The notes below the pieces were generated by a model. That model made no database searches. It worked only from the letters and a program-made list of their open reading frames with translations, and was not told the DNA's origin. DNA of 64,000 nucleotides from Pyropia yezoensis (lineage: Eukaryota; Rhodophyta; Bangiophyceae; Bangiales; Bangiaceae). Both the position numbers and the translations under genes were made by a program. Shown here in pieces: positions 41,499 through 52,640 of the stretch. Each line of letters begins with the position of its first letter. Position 1 is the stretch's first letter. The stretch is from contig CM020618.1 in NCBI GenBank assembly GCA_009829735.1, positions 7,256,627 to 7,320,626 on the forward strand, written 5' to 3'.

Positions 41499-43412
41499 AA
41501 CTACTGTGCCACAGAAATTGAGGCACTCGGAGTGGTATGGTCAGTGACCTACCTGCGTTCCTTCTTGGAAGGATCCGAATTTCTGGTGCGCTGTGACCAT
41601 TCTGCCCTCACTTCGGTGATGACAAGCAATAGCCCTAATCGACGCCTTACGGGCTGCAGGCTCCGCTTGGCGGAATTCTCGTACCAAATTAAGCACAAAC
41701 CGGGGAAGGACCACAAAGTAGCTGATGCCCTGTCTCGCCTTCCTACGGATGGCTTGGATAGGACGCCTTTGGATGACCAGATACCCGTATTGGCGGTAAC
41801 TCGGTCAGCAAAGGCCCTCACAGACCGAAGCTCTAAGGGCCTCGGGAAGATTACGCTTCGAGAGCTCATTGAGGCCCAGGCCTCTGATGAGTTCTGCAAG
41901 CAACGCCGGATGGAGGGACCTCTCATCCCTCCAAAGGATGCCCGTTGGCAGCGGAACGCCTTCTTCTTTGAAGACGACGATGGTGTACTGTGTCGCCACT
42001 CCCTACTCGGGGGGAATGATCAATGGGTCATCCCGGAATCGCTGCGGAAGCGTGTTTTGGAAATGTATCATGATGCGCCTACGGCGGGCCATCCGGGTTC
42101 CCGGAAGATTTACAGGACGATGCGCCAGTATTTTTATTGGCCCGCCCTAGTGGCGGATGTATACGGGTATGTCTATAACTGCCCAGGATGCACCAAGAAA
42201 CGTATATCGGATAGGAGGCATAAGTCTCCTATGAAGCTTTTCCCTGCCCATGAGCTGTTCCAATCGGTGGCCATGGATTTGCTGGATCCCCTTCCGAAGA
42301 CGGAGAATGGGCACACCATGCTCCTGTTGATGTGGGACCGGTTCACCAAACTGGTGAGGGCGGTCCCACTATCGGACACGACTGCCCTTGGGGTAGCCTC
42401 TGCATTTATCGATTATTGGGTGGCCGCCTATGGCATCCCGGATTCCACCCTGACGGACAACGGACCTCAGTTTGCGGGCGTCTACTTCCAAGGAGTCATG
42501 GGGCTCCTAGGGATCTCCACCAACTATACGACTCCGTATCACCCACAGACCAACGGTCAAGTGGAACGGTATAACAAGACAATCATGCGGCAGCTACGGA
42601 CGTATTCGTCCGAGCACCCACGGGAATGGGATCGCTATGTGTCCCTCCTGACGAATGCATATAATATGCAGGTGCATTCGAGCACTGGGGTAGCCCCAAC
42701 GACTTTTGTGAGCCCTCGGCGCTTGCAAGCGTCGAATATTGAGCGCTTACCTAAGGTACGCTCTGTGGACACGGAAGAGCCTGACGCCGATACGGCGGCG
42801 GTTCAATATGTCAAGGAAATGCGCCACCTAATCCCCAGGATTAGGCAGAATTTTGATAAGGCCCAAGAGGCCTACAAACGCGTTTATGACGCTGGTATAC
42901 AACAAGAAAAAGAGACTATGTCTCAAGGAGATTGGGTTTATGTGAAATCCTATGCTAAGGGGCGGACAAAAATGTCTTCAAGGACGAAGGGACCGTATAT
43001 GGTGCTACGCACAGACGGGCAACGGTTTCTTATTGAAACACCTACTGGAGAACAGACCCAGAGCAAAGATAATATCATACGTGCTCCCCCGCCTAAGGCA
43101 GGGGATCCAGTATGGATGCGGGCACGGGAAGCCCGGGACGCGTTCAACGAATGCCCCGAGGAATCCCCGGGGAAGGACGTGTTCGAACAGATTGTCGGCC
43201 ACCAGTGGGTGGAGGACGAAGACGGGAAGCCCGACTTGGACTTCCGGGTGCGGTGGTTTGGCCACGGCCCCGAAGGAGACACTTGGCATCCCAAGAAGGG
43301 TGTACCACGGGCGGCTCTGCTGAAGTATGCCCGAAGGCACAAGCTCCCCATCAAGGGACGGGTCCAAGGGTCCCGACTATTCCCCCAAGGGGGAACGGAA
43401 GAAGAAGAATAG
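41499..43412 (+). pseudogene. 5'-truncated Ty3/gypsy chromovirus pol fragment (RNase H to chromodomain)
   Basis: An open frame of over 630 codons begins mid-RNase H (YCATEIEALGVVWSV) and continues with CDH and VADALSRL. The integrase zinc-binding domain is complete (HDAPTAGHPG, then CPGC), as is the integrase core with Asp, Asp and Glu (MDLLDPL, TDNGPQF, NGQVERYN). GPYMVL is the GPY/F motif, and the chromodomain reads QIVGHQW ... DFRVRWFGHGPEGDTWHP. gag, protease, RT and the front of RNase H are absent, and I see no LTR on either side. The reading frame is undamaged, in contrast to 1-2275. It begins at almost the same place in RNase H where the nested element's pol stops at 4652. Confidence 0.85.
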
Positions 43413-44258
43413 CAACCAACTCCCAAAGGGAGTGGCTGCAGGATTAGATGAGTACAAATGTTGTTTAGGGCCCAGCTCGTCCGATGAAGCTGTGCATAGC
43501 ACAGCTGGTAAGGCTTTTGCCTAATATTTGCGGGGTCGCGGGTTCGAATGTTGAAGATGCGTCCTCTTCGGTGGCATCCACACCCGTATTGGCGTGGAGG
43601 GGGTTGACGTCGACGGGGAACGGTGGCGAAAGGCCGCCCTCTTCCCGCACGTCGTCTTCGGAAAAATGTTTTGCTCGACCCCCATGGGGTCCGCTGCACG
43701 GGGGTACCCCGAGCATGCTCTGCAGATGACGGATACACTGGCAACTCGGTGCCAGTATGGCTCCAGGGTGACCCTAAGGGCCACCGGCTCGGACGAGAGT
43801 AAGCGATACTTGGGCGCAGAGATGAAGCGTGACCATCGGTCACCGTTGGGGAGGTCCCTTGGTCGCCTTGGGATATTCTTGTGGGAGCCTTCGGCCCCCA
43901 TCCTTGCCTTGGCTTGAGCGACGCCCTTGCCTTGAGCCTCAGAGCAAAACCACCAACGTCGCGATATGTGCCACGTTGCGAAGATTTGGTTAAACGGCAA
44001 CATTATTTGAACGAAATTGAGCCGCAGGTCGTCCAGGAGGGTCCACAGCAACGACGCTCCCTCAACGCAACCACGGTCACGCACGATACGGCCCCAAATG
44101 GTGAATGTAGTTATCACCGTTCACCGGACGGCCCGTTCCGGAAAAGCGCCACTCTCCTCCAAATCGGCGTCCTTGGAGGAGCGCTGGGGCCGTTCCGGAA
44201 CGCATGTCGCACGCCATTGGCTGATCGTGATTCACACATACACACACATTTGCGGCAC
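43413..44258. other. 3' flank of the Ty3 fragment, unassigned
   Basis: G/C hairpins (for example ACCCCCATGGGGT at about 43679-43691) resemble those of the LTR-element non-coding regions. A tRNA-like segment lies at 43489-43560. Nothing else recognisable. Confidence 0.4.
43489..43560 (+). other. tRNA-like sequence with RNA polymerase III A and B boxes
   Basis: TAGCACAGCTGG (43497-43508) fits the A box and GGTTCGAATG (43541-43550) the B box, spaced as in a tRNA gene. The T-stem and acceptor stem do not close in my folding, so this is a tRNA relic or SINE head rather than a working tRNA. Confidence 0.4.
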
Positions 44259-44260
44259 TA

Positions 44261-44489
44261 CAGTGCGACCCCTCACTTGGCCGCCCCGCAGTTGTGCCGA
44301 TCGGCACAACTGAGGGGGGGGTACGCGTGAAGTGGCCCGGCCGGGCGGCTCATATTCGGGCGATTGACGGGTGCTGATTGGCTCATACCGTCCAGATCGC
44401 TGAAATCTGAACATCTCAGGACAACTGTCGGACACTGGAAGGGGGGCCACCTCCTTGGTCTACCCCAGGGCAAGTGAGGGGTCGCACTG
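44261..44489. mobile_element. 229-bp MITE with perfect 19-bp terminal inverted repeats and TA duplication
   Basis: The left end CAGTGCGACCCCTCACTTG (44261-44279) is repeated exactly in inverse at 44471-44489, with TA on both outer sides (44259-44260, 44490-44491). CAGT-initiated termini plus TA duplication are typical of Tc1/mariner/pogo elements. It has no coding capacity. A perfect 24-bp palindrome lies inside at 44289-44312. Confidence 0.85.
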
Positions 44490-45502
44490 TATTGGAGCAA
44501 GTTAGTTCCCGTAATCACAAATTTGTGCTCCTAAAGCACAAGATTTGAAGCGTGCAAGAGGTTTGAGCGCTCATTCAACATCGGTTCTGTATGCGTGATT
44601 TTGCGGTCAGGAACGCGCGCCCGGGAAGCACCTGGATTGATGTGAGACCGCTACTGGAATCGCTCGATCGTGTCCAGGTGACACACGCACGGGCGCACTG
44701 CCCACTTCCTGGGCGGGGCGCATCGACCCCCGGTGTTCGCGCGTGTCAATCTCGCGGCTCCGTGGCCGCACTGGGGCGACCAGACTGGTATGTAGCACAC
44801 CACGACAGCCGCAGAAACACGGCAGGGGGTGCTTTCGTAGGGGAGACGTTTGCACTGGGTGCCCAGACGACGCATGCGTTGCGGGCTATGCCATCCCTCC
44901 CGCACCGGCGATGGGATTTCTGGTGGCAGCCTCCAGGCGTGCCCCTTGCTCTGTACGATGCCTGGCCCCACTGTGTGTCCGGGGAACCCCGCGTGGGGTC
45001 TCCACCAGCCACACCCGTGCCCCCTGCCGACGCCATCAGGGTTGGTCTACTACGGTGGGGTGCCATGGGAACCACAAACAGACGCTCACCCCGAGCGGGG
45101 ACCCTGGGCAGCGGCCCCTGTGTGGCTAGCTGGAAGGGCGCGACGGCACCTGGCCTCGGGCCGGCCTATCCAGCAGCCCGCGTCGGGGGGGCAAGGGGGT
45201 GCTGCGCCAGGCACAGGGGGGAACGCCGTGTCCACATCCTCCACCGGCATGGGACGTGGGGGGGCAGCGAGGGGGGGGGCCCTCCCAAGGAGCGCGTGTG
45301 GGGAGGGGGGGAGGACAGCGCATGGAACTGGGGATCGCTCCGTCTCTCTATTCGGCGGGTGCGGGAGTGTGACTGTCCGTCGCCGTCGTCGAAGTCGCGC
45401 GGCTAGGCGTCCGCGCCCGATGCTGGTGCACTCACATCGCCTGGAGGACCACACGAGCACGGGCAGCTGTGCGTCCACGACCACGACCGCGACCACGACC
45501 AC
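44490..45502. other. region upstream of the Harbinger transposase
   Basis: A 271-codon plus ORF (44591-45406) has no recognisable domain and no supporting signal. The transposase frame is open upstream only to a TAG at about 45403; an AG acceptor there could join an upstream exon, which I could not identify. Confidence 0.35.
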
Positions 45503-47392
45503 GTGCGGCCGGCCATCGAGGCAGAGCAGCCGCCGGGTGTGGACGCGGTGACGATCGCCAACCGCCTGCGCGACATCCACCGCCACGACCGCGACGACGA
45601 CCACGACGACAACGACGACCACGACAACACGCAGGCATCCAGCCCCGCGGAGCCGCAACGCGAGGAGGTGGGCCCTGATACGGTTGTGGGCACGGACCCG
45701 ATGGATGACGTGGTGGAGCCTGAGATCAACGCCACAAGGAACCCACTCGGCGAGGACGCCCAAGCTACATTTGTCGCCAGCCAGGACGCTCTGGACGAGG
45801 ACGAGAAGGCTGACCTGGTGGCCGTGCTCGCGGCCCGTCGTACGGCGTCTCGGCGTGCCCACACTCGCAGCACGGCCGTCGGTGTCGCCGCTCGGAAGCG
45901 CAACTACCGCGGGTCTGTACGAGGTCGTCGTGCGAACAAGACGCGGGATTTTGACATGGGCCTCCACAACATCGTGCGGGATTACTTTGGGCTGGAGGGG
46001 GCGCCCCCGGTATACGACGAGGCAGACTTCGAGCGCCGCTTTCGAGTACCTCGCACGGTTCTCCTTCATGTCTATAATGCGATCAAGAACGAGGTGGGCT
46101 TCAAGCAGACTATCAACGCGACAGGCCGCCGTCAAGCTCACCCTCTTCAGAAGGTTGTCGCTGCCTTCCGCGTCATAGCCTACGGCGAGACTTTTGACCG
46201 CGCGGACGAGTACGTGCGCATGTCTCGATCAACCGTGGCGCTCTGCACGAAGCATCTACTGGAGTTTGTCGTCAAGCGCTTTTCGGGCGACTATCTGCGG
46301 CAACCTACGGACGCGGAGGTGACGTCCATACTGGCGCGGAACAAGCAACGCGGCCTCCCGGGCTGTATTGGATCGATCGATTGCACACACTGGCGGTGGA
46401 CTGCTTGCCCCAAGGGCTTTCACGGCCTCTACCACAGCCACAAGAAGTCTCGGTCCATTGTCATCGAGGCAGCTTGCGATGAAGATTTGTGGATCTGGCA
46501 TTGGTTCGTGGGGGCACCTGGGAGCTACAACGACTTGAACGTGCTCAGCGAGTCGCCGCTATTTGATGCTGTGCAGTCGTCAACGTGGCCGCCAAGTAAC
46601 CACCGCTACACCGTGAACGGGCATGAACGGTCGTTGCTGTACTACCTTGCGGACGGGATATACCCACGGTACCCATTTCTTATCTCGCCTTACGCGGCAC
46701 CGGAGACGCGGAAGGAGCGCACCTTCAACCGCATTCAAGAGGCTGTGCGCAAAGACGTTGAGCGCCTGTTCGCGGTTGTCACCAGCCGGTTCCATATTGC
46801 GCTCCACCCGGCACGCTATCGGACCGTCGAGCAGCTCAACACGACGTCCAAAGCTATCGCCATCCTACACAACATGATTGTGGAGCAGCGACGACAGGGA
46901 TTCGTGGGCCGACGTCGGGCAGCGGATGCTGCCCGCACAGAGGCCTCTCTACACGACGCGCACGGACGCGGGGTACGCGTTGGACAGGAGAGGGACCGTC
47001 GAGGCTGCGGCACAGCCGCATACTCTACTGGGCAAGCGCCCAGAGATGCTAGTGGCAGCGCCGCACCTGCGGCCAACGACCATGCAGGCGCAGGGCGAGC
47101 TGTGGGAAGAGATACGGGGCATGAGACGGCGGGATGCGAGAAAGCTGCACAGGGTGGGTCCACCGGTGTCGCGAGAAGTAACGCGGGTCCTTCTGGTGGC
47201 TGTCAGGTGGCGCCGGTACCTCATCCTGCGCCAGAGCGTGAGCGCGTGGCGGAGGCACCGCACGGCTCGTTTGCCGCCCTGCTGATGCGCTGGGTTGAGA
47301 CGACGGATACGAATGCGTCCATCGAGCTGAGAAAGGATCTTACCGAGCACGTCTGGGAGAGGCACGAAGAGCTGCTCGAGCCGTATCTGTAG
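45503..47392 (+). CDS. PIF/Harbinger-type transposase (DDE_Tnp_4)
   Basis: About 629 aa from 45503 (GTG; the true start is unresolved). After an acidic Asp/His-rich N-terminus and a basic patch (RKRNYRGSVRGRRANK) come a helix-turn-helix-like region (about 170-260) and the RNase H-fold catalytic core. The catalytic acids are Asp in IGSIDCTHWRW (about 293), Asp in GAPGSYNDLNVL (about 344) and Glu in VRKDVERLFAVV (about 420). LADGIYPRYPFL, a conserved Harbinger motif, lies between. All are intact. The C-terminal 150 residues are low complexity, ending in a helical ELRKDLTEHVWERHEELL segment. It would cut and paste the element together with the Myb-like partner encoded convergently downstream. 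No stop or frameshift, so it may be recently active. Confidence 0.88.
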   Translation: MRPAIEAEQPPGVDAVTIANRLRDIHRHDRDDDHDDNDDHDNTQASSPAEPQREEVGPDTVVGTDPMDDVVEPEINATRNPLGEDAQATFVASQDALDEDEKADLVAVLAARRTASRRAHTRSTAVGVAARKRNYRGSVRGRRANKTRDFDMGLHNIVRDYFGLEGAPPVYDEADFERRFRVPRTVLLHVYNAIKNEVGFKQTINATGRRQAHPLQKVVAAFRVIAYGETFDRADEYVRMSRSTVALCTKHLLEFVVKRFSGDYLRQPTDAEVTSILARNKQRGLPGCIGSIDCTHWRWTACPKGFHGLYHSHKKSRSIVIEAACDEDLWIWHWFVGAPGSYNDLNVLSESPLFDAVQSSTWPPSNHRYTVNGHERSLLYYLADGIYPRYPFLISPYAAPETRKERTFNRIQEAVRKDVERLFAVVTSRFHIALHPARYRTVEQLNTTSKAIAILHNMIVEQRRQGFVGRRRAADAARTEASLHDAHGRGVRVGQERDRRGCGTAAYSTGQAPRDASGSAAPAANDHAGAGRAVGRDTGHETAGCEKAAQGGSTGVARSNAGPSGGCQVAPVPHPAPERERVAEAPHGSFAALLMRWVETTDTNASIELRKDLTEHVWERHEELLEPYL

Positions 47393-48000
47393 TTTGAGAA
47401 AAGGTTTTTTTTTTTCCGCTTGTCGGTTTTTTTTTTCCTTGAACTCAACTCTCCTTCAACACCGACGGAGCTCTTTGGTGCTTGAATGCGAAGGAGGGAG
47501 TCGCAGTAGTCCGGACAGCGGGGGGGATTTGAGCATTGCGGTCCACGTTGCACAGTCCGGACAGGGGGGGGGATTGGGGCATTGCGTTCCACTTCGCACA
47601 CCGCTGCTCCCGTCGGCGGTGTCCAGCGCCGCGTGTGCTCAGGCGACGCGTTGCTCCACACCGACTCCAAATCCTCTCTCTGTACAGAGGGGCCACCACC
47701 AATATGCGGCAGCCGCCGTCTCGGCAGCCGCCGTTCAGGCGGCGGCTCCAACAGAAGGGAGCAGCTGCAACTACTGGCCACCGCCGTCGAGGCGAACCGA
47801 CGGCGCGGCACGGTGCCCAATGGACGGGCTGAGCTTGCCGTTTCCGTGCCTGACTGAGGGGTAGGGTGCCCGCCACATGACACGGCGAGCGACGCAGGCG
47901 GACCCTATGTCTTCGTGCTGCGATGGCAAGAGATGTAGGAGAAAAAAAAAGTCCCCTGGCCAGGGGGGACAAAAAAAAAAACCTTTTCCAGCGCGACAAC
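47393..48000. other. spacer between convergent Harbinger ORFs, bounded by an 18-bp inverted repeat
   Basis: GAAAAGG followed by eleven T (47398-47415) recurs exactly inverted at 47971-47988. A diverged tandem pair of about 50 bp containing AGTCCGGACAG lies at about 47505-47605, and a G/C palindrome (GTCCCCTGGCCAGGGGGGAC) at 47951-47970. No gene in it. Confidence 0.6.
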
Positions 48001-48315
48001 ATGGAACTACAACAAGCACACGAGCAACACAACGAGCACAATGCGGCAGAAAGTGACCGCGTCGAACATCAGGTATCCCTCGACAACAAAGTCATTGAGC
48101 GGCAAGTGCTCGCGCATGCCGCTCAAACCATGATGCACGCCAAAAAGAGCCGTGCAGAGAAACAGGTACAAACAGTGCGCCCCAATAGGGCCGCCCAGAC
48201 AAGCAGGTACATGTGGGGGCCGCACATCGAAGCACACACATGCGGCGTTACGCCGCAAGACAATACATGGCCAATGCTCACAAAAGCGCGCAACTTATGC
48301 GCATTACGGGCGTGA
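48001..48315 (+). CDS. small hypothetical ORF, helical and charged
   Basis: 104 codons starting in ACAACATGG. The first 60 residues are helix-prone (QQAHEQHNEHN, HAKKSRAEKQ). It overlaps nothing convincing on the other strand, but there is no family match I know. Could be a chance ORF within the Harbinger element. Confidence 0.25.
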   Translation: MELQQAHEQHNEHNAAESDRVEHQVSLDNKVIERQVLAHAAQTMMHAKKSRAEKQVQTVRPNRAAQTSRYMWGPHIEAHTCGVTPQDNTWPMLTKARNLCALRA

Positions 48316-48323
48316 CAGGCGCG

Positions 48324-51300
48324 CTACAGGGTCGCCGCGTCAGTCTTCCTGTCGGTCGGCTTGTGGTCGGCAGTGCCGTCCGTGGCCTCCGGTGCCACAC
48401 CCTCACCCGCGTCGGTGGCGTCGCCGCCGTCAGAGGCGGTCAGGTCGATGTGGATAGTCGGGGACGGCTGCGGCTGCGCCGCCCTCTTGGACACCGCCTC
48501 CTTGGTGCGCTGCGCCTTGGCACCGCGTGACATATTGCGCGAGGGAGGTGTGGCCAGCGCCGGGGGGAAGACGGCTGGTCGAGGCGCCAGTCGAGGAGCT
48601 TGCAGAGGAGCGAGGCGCCCGGGTTCAGCGGGCAGTGGCAGTGGGGCGTTGACAGTCGCCTGCTCCAGCAGCGCCGCCGCCGTAGTGCCATAGGACCCGG
48701 ACAAAGGCAGGCCACCCGACGCCGCGCTCGCCGCGTGGTGCATCGTAGGGTTGCGCGGCGCAATCCACGCCTCCTGCACAAGTTGCACGTCCGAGTCGGA
48801 GTCCATCGTGCGACGCGTCACAGGCGTGGGGTCCTTGTCCACTGAACGTCGGCCCGCGGTGTCGCGCGTGTCGGTGGGGGTACAGGTGCGCGTGAGCTCC
48901 TTCATACCGCACCGAACGCGGACGCGCACAGGCGTCACGGCTACGCTGCTGCTGCTGCTGATGTTGGTCACACCTCGGGTGCTGGTCGGTGAGCGCGCAG
49001 CACGAATGGCCAAGCGCTTCTTGCGGTAGGGCCCACTCTCATCGTCGCTGGCCCAGTCGTCCCCGTTCTTGTCCGCCGCCTTCCCCAGTAGCACCATCGT
49101 CTGCCGCTTCTTGAAGACCGCGGTCGCCGCGCTGTCCGCCATATGAGGGCTAAAAAAAACGCGATCTGGGCGCGCGCCGCAGCCGAACGCGCGATACTCT
49201 CTAGAGCGTCGGCGCTCTTGGCGCTCTCCATGGCGGCGGCGCGTGCCACCGAACGCGCCTCACTGCGGTCGCGCTTGGCCGCCTTGACTCCTAACGGCGC
49301 GGGTGCGTACGCGCCAGTCTGAGGAGGCGCTTTCACCATCACGTCCGAGTCTTCCGCGTCAGACTCCTCCGCGGTTGCCAGAGACGGAGCCGGCGGCGGC
49401 GGCAGCGGGGTCGCGTCTGCCGCGGCTGCCCCGCTGAACTTTTCCAGGTGACGGAGCGCCTTCCAGCAGCCACCAAAGTCGCATGTCGCCTCCTTGGGCT
49501 TGCGAACGCAAGACTTACCCTTCTTCTTGTCCTTGTCACGGTCCTCGCGAACACCCGCGTACGCGCCCATTCCGCGAATAACCGCCGTGGCGGCGCTGAT
49601 CAGGTCCTGCTCGTCGAGGTTGCCAGTCAGGATCTGGTTGCGGACGCGGCGATAAGCGTCCTTAATCGCGTGCACACACTGCGCAACGGTTGGCCAGCGC
49701 CCTTCCAGAGCCCGCGCCGTCCGCGACACCTCGTTATCCGGCGGGTCCTTCTCGCCCACAAGGATCTTGTACGCATGATGCACCTGCAAACACAAGTCCG
49801 CCTTTGTCTGGTCGGCCCCATTGCTGTTGTCCACCACCACCGCCGCGTACGCGCGAGCTAGGGCGCAGTCCTCAGCCTCAGTCCATGAGCGCCCAGAGCC
49901 CATACCTCCCGCCGGCGCCTCGTTATTCCCGTCCCCCTTGCGCTTCCTGCCGTTGGCGGGAGTCTTGCGCGCCAGAACGCGAGAGTAGGTCACTGCCGGG
50001 ACGGACCCGGACGAGGGTCGTTCCCCCTCCAGCGTGACGGCCCTTCGTTGCGGGGATAGCCCCTGTCCCTGCGCGTCGGGTCCTGCGCAAACCCCTGCTG
50101 CGGGGGGCCGTGCGGGTCGAACTGCCGCTCCGGCGAGCGGCCCTGCGGCTGGAGCTGCCGCGGTGTCGACGACGGTGGACCTTGCTGCAAATGCCACCCG
50201 CCGTTCGGCAACGGACGCCCTTTCCCGGCGAACGGCTGGCCGTCGAAACTGGTCCCATGGCCGCGAGAGTAAGGCGACCCCGGCGTAGGTGGCCGGGGCG
50301 GCAGCGTTTGCGGGTTGTAGACTCGGTGTGGCGGTGGCGTCGACCTCCGTCCGCGGGGCTCCAAAAAGGACGAGGGCTGTTGCGGCCTCAAATGTTGCGG
50401 CGTCGCAGGCCTTGTCCGTGCTTGGTCTCGCTCCCAGTACCCTTGCCCGTCGAAGCCGCGCTGCTGCGGCGGCGGGGGACCCTGGTAGTTCTGCTGATAG
50501 TCCCTTCCTGAAGGAGTCCCGTGGTCCAATGGCCCCTGCGCGTCCACCGGCGCCGTCAGTTGTAACCGCCCAGAGTCTTGCGAAGTAGGCAATGGGCGCG
50601 GCTGGGAGCTCCCCGCGTCGCCGCGCGACTGTCGCCCAAACTCGAACACCGGCAAGCGCGGCCCCCTCCAAAGCAGCCTCAGCAGACGCCGTGCTTGCTC
50701 ACGGCCCGACACAGGGCCGGTCGCCCGCCGGCGCGCCTCGTACAACAGCCCAGGGGGGGCCGCCCAGGGGCGAGGACAGGTTGCAGAGCAAAGGGGGTGG
50801 TTGTCGTCAGCGTAGCGGGAGAGCCTGCAGAGGCGACACAGGCGCTCACTTCGGGGTCGATGGGGCGGCCGATCCTCGTCGCCGCCACCAGCAGACGCCA
50901 ATATTCGTTGCGTATGTAGCTGCGGACGACGGCCTGTCGCGTTCCAGAAGCGATACGGCCAAGCGGGGCGCCGGGCCGCGCAGCTGCGCGAGGCGCACCC
51001 CCAGAGACACCACCACAGCCAGAGAGAGGTGGAGTGCCCAGGAGGGCACCAAGCCGCCCCCGCAACAACAGCGTTGGCGGGGCAGCTACCCACCAAGGTA
51101 GCACTTGAGGGGGGCGGCTCAGGAAAAGGCTGGAATGGGCGAGGCAGTCCTGGGGCAGGAGCGCTGCTGCGATATGGGAAAGGCGGTTGTCGGGGGAAGG
51201 TGTGGTGATTCTTGCGGCAGATGGCTCGTCGTAGGCGCTCCAGGTGGCATGAAGGTTGAAGACGATGCCGGCTAGGGGCACTTCGGGCGGCAAAATGGCG

Positions 51301-51437
51301 GGCTCATGTGGCGTGCGGGGTGGGGCGAGGGGAGATGCGGGGGTGGATGGGGCGTCGCAGACACAACAAACTGCCCCCCACCCCAGGACGGCGTTTGTTG
51401 GGAGGGGCGGGGGGCGGGCTAGCCGGTTTGCTGCCAA
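48324..51437 (-). pseudogene. Myb/SANT-like accessory protein of the Harbinger element, frame-broken
   Basis: The core frame (open 50671-48968) encodes a trihelix/Myb-SANT domain: RSWTEAEDCALARAYA, then TARALEGRWPTVAQCVHAIKDAY, DLISAATAVI and FGGCWKALRHLEKF. This order is the signature of the SANT-type ORF that accompanies PIF/Harbinger transposases. Upstream, coding-like composition continues in another frame as a Pro/Gln/Arg-rich region (about 50640-49990), and before that in a third frame (about 51437-50679). Downstream it moves at a run of eight T (minus strand, about 49155) into the frame 49142-48324, rich in Ser/Thr. One base added to the T run would join the last two. So either three small indels or unrecognised introns separate the parts. 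Role by analogy: nuclear import and terminal DNA binding for the transposase. Confidence 0.65.
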
Positions 51438-52640
51438 GGCAAAGGCGTCACGTTTGCGCGTCGACTGTTTCCCAGCAATGCCGCTCCTGCGGCCGTCCGA
51501 AGGGGGGAAGGGAGGCGACAGGGATGCGAGCTATCCGGTGGCCCAAACACGATCCGCGCCCACCATGGGACCCGCGTGGGTGAGTCCGATTTTTTGTGTC
51601 GGCAGCCCTCCCCTCTGTGCATTGCCCATTGGTAGAACGATCCATTGCTGGGATGCCGTGTCGTCAACGTTGACTGGTGGTGAAGAACGGCCTCTCCGGC
51701 AGGCACCGCCTGATTCACACAAACGCAGGCACGGGAGCGCCCACCCGAGAGGGCCCCAACGCCAACACGTCGCCGACGTGCACCCTGGGTGCACCGACAG
51801 CCATGGCTTTGTCGAATGGGTCACCCACCCGACGGACAGACTCACCTGGCATGCCCGCCGGTTGGGGACCAGGAGGTGCTGCAGATACCCCCTCCAATGG
51901 TGGACAGTGCTTGCGTTGGGTCGCTGCGGAGTGTACAGGGGGTGCCGTTTTGGCTTTGCGATTATCCCCTGTCGCGCCGTCATGGCGGGGGGTGGGGGCC
52001 GCTCGATGGTGTGTGCAGGTCGCGCAACGGGTGCCACCGTCCTCCATGTCCAAGACCCCGTTTGCGCGAGGGGCGGCTGGACGGCGTAGGGCGACGACGC
52101 CAGACGTGCACCGCCTGTGCCTGTGGCTCAGGATGCTGGGCGGCAGAGCCTTGCGCGGTGGGCACGCTCCGTCATGGCGCCCGACTCGCGCGGGGCACCG
52201 CGAAAATCTGACCGTCACGCGCTGTCCAGATGTGCGTCGATCAACCAATGTCAGCCCCACGTTCGTCACCTGCCGCCGACGTCGCCTTCCCCAGACCGTA
52301 ATTGGATCTCAAACCCGTGCCGATCGCCCCGATTTGACGGTCTCTAAACGAATGTTTGGCCTGTCTTCGCTCAACGTGGCACGTCTAGGACGTGTGTTAG
52401 GCGTCGTTTGAGGCCTTAATCAAGCTGTGATCGCATCCGCAACGTTCAGATTCACCTCGATTGAGACGTTGACGAGCTGAATCTCTCGCGGACTCGGCTG
52501 CGGCCGAGGTGAGCTGCCCTGGATGTTCGACCAATCAGAGGCGACGTCATAGCAAGTATGTTTGATTCTCGTGAAGTCTTTCCCGCAACGTTGCCTCTCG
52601 TTGGAGGCCCAGTGAAAAGCGTCCACCTGTCCTGCATTTC
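51438..52640. other. unassigned region right of the Harbinger element
   Basis: Overlapping ORFs on both strands, none with a domain. The composition drops toward moderate GC after 52200. I could not find the element's terminal repeats here. Confidence 0.4.

Noticed and set aside
43489-43560. Functional tRNA gene
   Set aside because: A and B boxes fit, but the T-stem and acceptor stem do not pair, so it was listed only as tRNA-like.
44591-45406. 271-codon ORF upstream of the Harbinger transposase
   Set aside because: No domain, different frame from the transposase, poor composition.
47398-47988. Inverted repeat as a certain MITE
   Set aside because: Termini are mostly a T/A run and no target duplication is visible, so it was kept as a spacer feature only.
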